Shown here: one piece after another, positions 59,112 to 64,000 of the stretch
Position numbering within the stretch: the stretch's first letter is position 1
How the letters are laid out: each line of letters starts with the position of its first letter
DNA from: Planctomycetota bacterium
Lineage (GTDB): Bacteria; Planctomycetota; Phycisphaerae; Phycisphaerales; UBA5793
Length of the DNA: 64,000 nt
NCBI GenBank assembly: GCA_963205185.1
Contig: CAUJHZ010000072.1
Location: 1-64,000, forward strand
Direction: 5' to 3'
Made by a program: the position numbers and the translations under genes
Notes under the pieces: model-generated
What the model was told of the DNA's origin: nothing
Database searches by the model: none
The model's input: the letters and a program-made list of their open reading frames with translations, nothing else

Positions 59112-60398
59112 TCAGCGGTCGAAGCCGAACAAATCTTCCCGGGCATCGGCCGCCCCGGCGATGCCGTGGCTGATGATCTGAGCCGCGATGAGGCTGAATG
59201 TAATTCCGTTGCCGCCGTAGCCGAGCGCGAAGTGCACGTCGGGCCAGTTCCGATGTCGGCCAATCCAAGGCAGCCCGTCTTCGGTCTGGCCAAAAGTGCC
59301 GGCCCACTCAAAGGCCGGTCGCGGCTCGATTCCCGGAGCCAGGTCGCACAACTGGTCAAGCAATTGGTGCGACTTGGTCCTAATGAGCGCATCGCGCGGG
59401 CCCGCGGCGGTGAAGACCTCGTCGCCGCCGCCGACGAGCACGCGGCCGTCGGAAGTCGTCCGGGCATAGAGGTAAGGGTCGCCGGTGTCCCACAGCAGGG
59501 CGCGCTGCGGCCAGGGATCACCCGCAAGCGGTTCGGTGGCGACGACGTAGGTGCTGCGCAGCTGCACGCGGCGGGCGACCTGGGCGAATTCATCGGGTGT
59601 CTCATAGCCGGTTGCGATGACGACGTGGCGGGCCGTCACTTCGCCCCCGCCGGCCAGGCGCAATCGAAACGGTCGGGCGCTCTCGACCAGAGCGGACGTG
59701 TCCACGCTGCCGCGCGGCAGCAGGGCGGCGCCGGCGCGCAGAGCCGATCGGAGCAGCGCCACCGTCAGCCGCAGCGGATCGATTTCGAACGCATCGGCAC
59801 TGAGCAGTGCGCCCGGCCGGCTGATGCCAAACCGCTCACGCAACTCGCGCTGGCCGAGCACTTCAACGGCGATGCCCAGTTCACTGCGGGCCTTCGCTTC
59901 GGCCTTCAGGCGGCGCATGTCGCGACGACGTACCGCCAGGTTCACGCTCGGGCGCGCGATCAGATCGGCGTCGTCATCAAGACCGGCGACGAGGCGCTGC
60001 ATGTCGCCCAGCGCCCGCCATGAAGCGAGGTACGCTTCCGACGCGGCGATCGAGCCGATGCGCAAGCAGAGTTCGGTAAGTGGAGTGTCGAGTTCGTAGA
60101 GGATCAGCGCGGTGCTGGCGGGCGTGCTGCCGCGCCCCACGCCGCGCGCATCCAGGATGCCGACACGGAGACCCGTCCGGGCCAGCGCGTGAGCCACGAA
60201 GGCGCCCGTGATCCCCGCGCCGAGGACAAGCACGTCGAGCGCAGCGGGCGTGGGAATGGTCGGCGTCATCCGCACAGGCCCGCTGCGCGTCGGCCAGTAG
60301 AGCCGGCCGGAGTGCAGATCATCGCGGCCGGCCGCAGTTGGCAGCGCCTCGGGCCGATCTCGATCTGCGTCGATGGAGAGTTCGCCTGTCACGTCCAA
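59112..60398 (-). CDS. FAD-dependent oxidoreductase (DAO family)
   Basis: A 428-residue flavoprotein. VLVLGAGITGAFVAHALARTGLRVGILD is the FAD motif, and YVVATEPLAG and the late FALGYGGNGITFSLIAAQII are the typical end of glycine/D-amino-acid oxidases. The substrate is unknown. The start is uncertain: the TTG used here keeps a LHSGRLYWP segment before the FAD motif, as many relatives have, while an ATG at 60269 would start just before the motif. It is the first of a small minus-strand pair with the acetyltransferase. Confidence 0.75.
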   Translation of the reverse strand: MDVTGELSIDADRDRPEALPTAAGRDDLHSGRLYWPTRSGPVRMTPTIPTPAALDVLVLGAGITGAFVAHALARTGLRVGILDARGVGRGSTPASTALILYELDTPLTELCLRIGSIAASEAYLASWRALGDMQRLVAGLDDDADLIARPSVNLAVRRRDMRRLKAEAKARSELGIAVEVLGQRELRERFGISRPGALLSADAFEIDPLRLTVALLRSALRAGAALLPRGSVDTSALVESARPFRLRLAGGGEVTARHVVIATGYETPDEFAQVARRVQLRSTYVVATEPLAGDPWPQRALLWDTGDPYLYARTTSDGRVLVGGGDEVFTAAGPRDALIRTKSHQLLDQLCDLAPGIEPRPAFEWAGTFGQTEDGLPWIGRHRNWPDVHFALGYGGNGITFSLIAAQIISHGIAGAADAREDLFGFDR

Positions 60399-60603
60399 CG
60401 AGCCTACTTGCCGCGCACCCGTCGGGCGCTAGGCAAACGGAACTGATGCTGCCGAGGTAGACGGGGAAACGACCCCGTATGAGCATGATTTCATCACGAT
60501 TTCACCGATCGATCAGGAGCGATCGGTATGGTTTTGGCGTTGTTGTTGAGGCAGGTCCGATCGGGCCGGCCGCAGCGACTCATCCGACGAGAGGAGCTAC
60601 ATC

Positions 60604-60774
60604 ATGCCCAAGAAATCCTGGACGAAGAAGGACGAACGCCAGTACGAGCACGTGAAGGAGAGCGAACGTGAACAAGGTCGCAGCAAGGACCGGGCCAAGG
60701 AAATCGCTGCCCGCACGGTCAACAAGCAGAGGAGCAAGGAAGGCCGCACCAAGTCGAAGTCGAAATCGAAGTGA
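60604..60774 (+). CDS. Small charged protein (56 aa)
   Basis: Starts MPKKSWTKKDERQYEHVK and ends in repeated SK pairs. The central ERQYEHVKESE, RAKEIAARTVNKQR pattern is that of a small, widespread bacterial family often annotated as plasmid stabilisation protein, without proven function. GAGGAG eight bases before the ATG is a clear ribosome binding site. The next small gene starts eight bases after its stop, so the two are probably co-transcribed. Confidence 0.72.
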   Translation: MPKKSWTKKDERQYEHVKESEREQGRSKDRAKEIAARTVNKQRSKEGRTKSKSKSK

Positions 60775-60781
60775 TGCGGAC

Positions 60782-60976
60782 ATGAGGAAGCAGACTGAGG
60801 CTTCACCGCCGCGGTCGTTCGAATCGATCGCGCAGGTGCTCAGCGACCGCTATGGTTCGGAAGTCAGTCCGGCTGAGGTCGAGCAGGTCTGCATCCGCGC
60901 GCAGCGCAAGATCCTTCGAGCGCTGCTTTCAGATCCTGAACTTCGACAGGCCGTGATCGGCGCTGATGCCGCTTGA
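60782..60976 (+). CDS. Small hypothetical protein (64 aa)
   Basis: Starts MRKQTEASPPRSFESIAQV and continues with a helical segment, EVSPAEVEQVCIRAQRKILRALLSDPELRQAV, that is reminiscent of sigma-factor or RNA polymerase-associated helices, but too short to assign. It directly follows the 56-residue gene. The ATG at 60782 was preferred because the earlier in-frame region is the neighbour's sequence in another frame. Confidence 0.6.
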   Translation: MRKQTEASPPRSFESIAQVLSDRYGSEVSPAEVEQVCIRAQRKILRALLSDPELRQAVIGADAA

Positions 60977-60994
60977 CGCTCGGCCGAAACCAGA

Positions 60995-61552
60995 TCACAA
61001 GCCGAGGCGCTCCGCCTCGGCTGCGATCGCGTCGATGCAGCGCTGGATGTGCGCGTCGCGATCGACCTGCATCCCTTCAATTCCCTGCTCGATGTCGTGG
61101 CGACTCACCGCGGCTGCGAAGGCTTTGTCCTTCAACTTCTTCTTCACGCTCCTGGCTTCGAGATCGGCCAGCCCGTTGGGCCGGACTTTGGCGCACGCCA
61201 CGATGAACCCCGCCAACTCGTCCACGGCAAAGAGCGCCTTGGCCATCGGCGTCTGGCGCGGCACTCCGCTGTAGTCGGCGTGGCCGAGTATCGCGGTGCG
61301 GATTTCGTCGTCGACGCCGAGAGACTCAAGGTGAGCGACACCGACAAACGGGTGCTCTTGGCGCGACGGGTGCTTTTCGTAGTCAAAATCGTGCAGCAGC
61401 CCGGTGACGACCCAGCGGTCCACCTGGGCAGGCTCAAGTTCTCGGGCGTACGAGGCCATGCACGCAGCCACGCACTCCATGTGAACGCGCAGGGCAGGGC
61501 TGCTCACCCACTCGTGCATCAGGTTTCGAGCCGCATCGGGCGTCATGGGCAT
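60995..61552 (-). CDS. HD-domain hydrolase
   Basis: A 185-residue HD phosphohydrolase. The motif WVVTGLLHDFDYEKHP provides the His-Asp pair, HMECVAACMASYAREL the first His, and AILGHADYSGVPR and AVDELAGFIVACAKVRP the remaining metal ligands. It resembles the HDIG group of small nucleotidases or tRNA/phosphonate-type hydrolases. The substrate is unknown. It converges with the small gene pair on the other strand. Confidence 0.85.
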   Translation of the reverse strand: MPMTPDAARNLMHEWVSSPALRVHMECVAACMASYARELEPAQVDRWVVTGLLHDFDYEKHPSRQEHPFVGVAHLESLGVDDEIRTAILGHADYSGVPRQTPMAKALFAVDELAGFIVACAKVRPNGLADLEARSVKKKLKDKAFAAAVSRHDIEQGIEGMQVDRDAHIQRCIDAIAAEAERLGL

Positions 61553-61704
61553 CTGGGGGCCTTTCTTATCCGGAACGCGAAAGCCATTCTATATGTGCGG
61601 CGAATCCGGACCGGCAGCTCGTTGCGGCGAGACCACGTGCGGGATCTTGCCGATGACAGAGCAGCGAGTTCGGTGCATTCTCGTTTGCGAGGGAACGGGC
61701 TGAC

Positions 61705-62130
61705 ATGAGTCCCGCGACACGTTCCAAGGCGGATGACGGCGCGGCCCCTGAGGCCGGGGCCGGAAAACGCCGTCACGACCGCTTCGACTGGAAGACCCGC
61801 GTGCAGGTGCTCTGGCTCGATGAGCATGGCCGCGGGACGCTGGTGATGCTGCGCACGCAGGATCTCAGCGCGGGTGGCGTGGCGCTGCTCTCGTCGCCGT
61901 GGATCCACTCCGGTCGCTGCGGAGCCGTGCTCCTCTCGGAGGGTTCTGCCGGGCACACGGTGCGATGGATCGAAGTGCTGCACGGCCGCTACGTGCCCGA
62001 GCGCAAGGCGCACGTTATCGGCTGTCGCTGGATCGCTCCGCCCGAGAACGCCCCGAGCGTCAAAGTCCTGCAGACTCCCTCGGGCATGCGACTTGAGTTC
62101 GACTCGGACCTGCCCCCGCGCATGATCTGA
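61705..62130 (+). CDS. PilZ-domain protein 1
   Basis: A 141-residue protein. RRHDRFDW gives the N-terminal arginines and DLSAGGVALLS the D/NxSxxG motif of PilZ domains, which bind cyclic di-GMP. The strands VQVLWLDEHGRGTLVML, GAVLLSEG and KAHVIGCRWI complete the barrel. It is the first of three PilZ genes in a row. Confidence 0.8.
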   Translation: MSPATRSKADDGAAPEAGAGKRRHDRFDWKTRVQVLWLDEHGRGTLVMLRTQDLSAGGVALLSSPWIHSGRCGAVLLSEGSAGHTVRWIEVLHGRYVPERKAHVIGCRWIAPPENAPSVKVLQTPSGMRLEFDSDLPPRMI

Positions 62131-62293
62131 GCGAAAACAGGTCAACTCTATCGGATGATGCGAGCATCGTGGCCGCTGTCGAGCGGTTTGGCTCGCGAGC
62201 ATCAAAGCGAACCCCCGGTTGGTGCGAAATGACTGTTGGCGGCGGCAATCTCGCCATGCCGTGCGAGCGGATGGCCGCCTCGGAGGGGGACTC

Positions 62294-62764
62294 GTGGAGA
62301 AATGGTGGAGTTCAAAGCCTCTCGTCCCGTCGGGGGCCTCCGCGTGCGACCGGGTTCATGATCGCTACGAGTGGCGCCATTGGGTGCACGTCTCGTGGGT
62401 TCGTGACTCGATGATCGGCCGGCCCGTCGTGGTTGGCACGACAGACCTCAGCGCGGGCGGGGTCGGTCTGATCTGCCCGAACATGATCCATCCGGGCTCG
62501 ATCGGCCTGGTCATGTTCGTCGGCGCCGATCGGCAGTTGAAACTGCATTACGCCAAGGTGGTCCACTGCCGCTATCTCATGGGATCGATGTCCCACCTGA
62601 TCGGCGCCAAGTGGATCGGCGAGCCGGCCGGGCTGCCGGAGGTCAGAGCGGAGATGACGCCGGATGGACCACGGCTGATTGTCGGCCTGCTGCGGGCGCG
62701 GCGCGACATCTGCCGCCTTGGCCGGCCTCCGGAACTGGTGGAAGACAGATTCAGGTCTCGCTGA
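62294..62764 (+). CDS. PilZ-domain protein 2
   Basis: A 156-residue protein from a GTG with GGAGGGGG eight bases before it. RVHDRYEWRHWVHVSW and TDLSAGGVGLICP match the first PilZ copy. GLVMFVGADRQLKLHYAKVVHC is followed by SHLIGAKWIG. The arginine block is weaker (R.HDRYEW), so cyclic di-GMP binding is likely but less certain. An open frame starts at 62219, but the upstream part is unlike the family. Confidence 0.72.
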   Translation: MEKWWSSKPLVPSGASACDRVHDRYEWRHWVHVSWVRDSMIGRPVVVGTTDLSAGGVGLICPNMIHPGSIGLVMFVGADRQLKLHYAKVVHCRYLMGSMSHLIGAKWIGEPAGLPEVRAEMTPDGPRLIVGLLRARRDICRLGRPPELVEDRFRSR

Positions 62765-62778
62765 GGTGGAGGACGGCC

Positions 62779-63222
62779 ATGAACGCCGGCGAAGGGGTCC
62801 AGAGTAATCCGCTGCAATGCGGTGAGCCGCAGGGGCGCATCAACCGCGCGCACGAGCGCTTCGACTGGAATGATCAGTGCCAGGTCTGCTGGTTCCCGCA
62901 GGGTACGCCCATGGAGCCGGTCTCGATCAAGTGCTGCGATCTCGGGCTGGGGGGAATCGGACTGATCTGCGAGACCGCCGTGGCCGTCGGCACGCGCGGC
63001 GCCGTGCTGCTGCAATGCGACGGCAGCAGCGGGAGGATTCGCGACATCGAGGCGGTGCACTGCCGCTTCGATCCCTCCATTGGTGCTCACATCGTCGGGG
63101 CGAAGTGGCTCGCGGATTCAGGTTGCGGCGACGCGCTGCTGGTCATGCGAACCCGATCCGGGCCGCAACTGGCGCTTCGGCCGGGACAGATTCCGACCGC
63201 ACAAGAGCGCGGCGTCGCGTAG
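62779..63222 (+). CDS. PilZ-domain protein 3
   Basis: A 147-residue protein. RAHERFDWNDQCQVCWF and CDLGLGGIGLIC are the PilZ motifs, with Gly in place of the usual Ser in D.S..G. VRDIEAVHCRF and AHIVGAKWLADS end the barrel. GGAGG lies eight bases before the ATG, and the gap to the second copy is only 14 bases. The motif change may weaken cyclic di-GMP binding. Confidence 0.72.
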   Translation: MNAGEGVQSNPLQCGEPQGRINRAHERFDWNDQCQVCWFPQGTPMEPVSIKCCDLGLGGIGLICETAVAVGTRGAVLLQCDGSSGRIRDIEAVHCRFDPSIGAHIVGAKWLADSGCGDALLVMRTRSGPQLALRPGQIPTAQERGVA

Positions 63223-63512
63223 GCGGATCGATCGATTTCGCGCAGCCGGGAACCCAAGGGCGCGCCATGCCACGCGCGCTCGTATGCCGGAGTCCGTCAT
63301 TCCTGCGCAGAGCCCGCCCCTGCGAAGGCTGGTGTTCGGCGAGCGCCACTTGCGCGGTATTGAGCGCGTGCGCGCGGCAAGCGCACGAAGTCATCATGCG
63401 CTCGCATCGTCTGCCGACTTCGCGCGTGGCATGGCCTTGCGCATTGCATGGCTATGCCGGCGTTCGTTGAAGTACATTCCCGCCTGTGCGCGGGGCGTTG
63501 CGACAGACGCCA
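63223..63512. other. Intergenic stretch without identified gene
   Basis: About 290 bases between the third PilZ gene and the TPR gene (convergent). I see no hairpin with a T-run, no repeat and no supported frame in it. Confidence 0.5.
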
Positions 63513-64000
63513 TCAGTTGTGGCTGGCGCCCAGGCCGAGTCGCTGCTCGATGAGGCGCCTCAGCCCGCGGCCCATGCCGTGCACGAGCCAGAGCGTCTGA
63601 AAGCGGACTGCCAGACGGCGGATTGTCGGATCGTGCGGGGCGGCCTTCTGGGCCCGGCGCAGCATGACCCGGGCTCGGCTGAAGCGGCTGGAGCGGATAT
63701 AGGCCAGCAGCAGATTGTGGTTGGCGCGCTCGTGCGAGGCGTCGATGCGCAGGGCCCGACGAGTCGCGTCGATCCCGCCTTCGTAGTCGCCTGCTTTGAG
63801 CATGAGCACGCCCATGCGGTGCCAGCCCTCGGCCGAATCGGGTTCGCGATCCACCAGCAGGCGCAGCGCGACCAGTGCCTGGTCGTTGAGCCCAACCTTG
63901 TGCAGCAGGTCCGCCAGGCCGAGCAGATCGGGTTCGTCGGCGGTCAGCGTCTCCATCACCGAGTTGAGATGGCGCCGAGCCAGGTCGTGACGGCCCGTGT
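63513..64000 (-). CDS. TPR protein, 5' end outside the window
   Basis: The frame runs off the right edge; the sequence before the internal ATG at 63959 (GRHDLARRHLNSV) is still protein-like, so translation starts further right. The visible part has three to four tetratricopeptide repeats (GLADLLHKVGLNDQALVALRLLVDREPDSAEGWHRMGVLML, then two more of the same pattern). It probably acts as a scaffold, and the C-terminal 40 residues are helical and basic. No partner can be named. Confidence 0.8.
   Translation of the reverse strand, partial: TGRHDLARRHLNSVMETLTADEPDLLGLADLLHKVGLNDQALVALRLLVDREPDSAEGWHRMGVLMLKAGDYEGGIDATRRALRIDASHERANHNLLLAYIRSSRFSRARVMLRRAQKAAPHDPTIRRLAVRFQTLWLVHGMGRGLRRLIEQRLGLGASHN

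Noticed and set aside
1-64000. CRISPR array, integron or prophage
   Set aside because: I saw no regularly spaced repeats, no cas, integrase or phage structural genes. The only mobile-element gene is the cut transposase at the left edge.

Overview
The window looks like chromosome of a high-GC planctomycete, most likely of the Phycisphaerae/Phycisphaerales type. I infer this from family content, not from a database match. The signs are tandem small membrane proteins ending in a zinc ribbon with a CPECG signature, secreted beta-propeller proteins sharing a C-terminal module, a type II secretion-style prepilin, an EF-G2 paralogue, a 51-residue lysine-rich histone-like protein, futalosine-pathway menaquinone synthesis (mqnB) and an acetylornithine-type carbamoyltransferase. 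Most of it is dense housekeeping sequence with short gaps and many 4-base ATGA/GTGA overlaps. GTG and TTG starts are common.

Layout. 1-4860: an IS5-like transposase cut by the left edge, a SpoIIE-type phosphatase, a DUF389 membrane protein and four tandem zinc-ribbon membrane proteins, one of them frameshifted. 4981-12538: a 12-repeat kelch protein, mqnB-prfA, a 7Fe ferredoxin, the lysine-rich protein, an FAD oxidoreductase overlapping an aldo/keto reductase, and a prepilin. 12894-24118: EF-G2, a CPBP protease, rpsT, gcvH with an ABC ATPase and FtsX-type permease, an isolated promoter-to-terminator unit (candidate small RNA or attenuated leader), a TIM-barrel protein, cmk, plsC and an HDOD protein. 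24404-34964: tRNA-Lys, a SNF2 helicase with its SWIM partner, a thioesterase, a DUF971 protein, pyrF, an orphan solute-binding protein, pyk and cinA. 35030-40029: a DUF4139 protein, two small membrane genes bracketed by a 62-base direct repeat, and an enlarged RNase P RNA gene on the minus strand containing two related palindromic elements. 40201-46964: a run of argF'-cobB-bioA-glycosyltransferase, then arsR-arsM and a cupin. 47131-52345: a secreted protein, then an AT-richer accessory patch (FRG-domain gene and DUF5677 gene) against lpdA. 52573-64000: a phosphoesterase, yidC-mnmE, a thioredoxin-like protein, an acetyltransferase, an FAD oxidase, two tiny genes, an HD hydrolase, three tandem PilZ genes and a TPR gene running off the right edge.

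Most genes fall into short transcription units rather than one large pathway cluster. Clear functional pairs are SNF2/SWIM, ABC ATPase/permease, arsR/arsM and yidC/mnmE. The least ordinary signals are the two rnpB palindromes with compensatory base changes, the 20419-20546 promoter/terminator unit, the 62-base direct repeats, the low-GC FRG/DUF5677 patch and the EF-G2 with NKMQ in place of NKxD. No CRISPR array, prophage or complete mobile element was seen.
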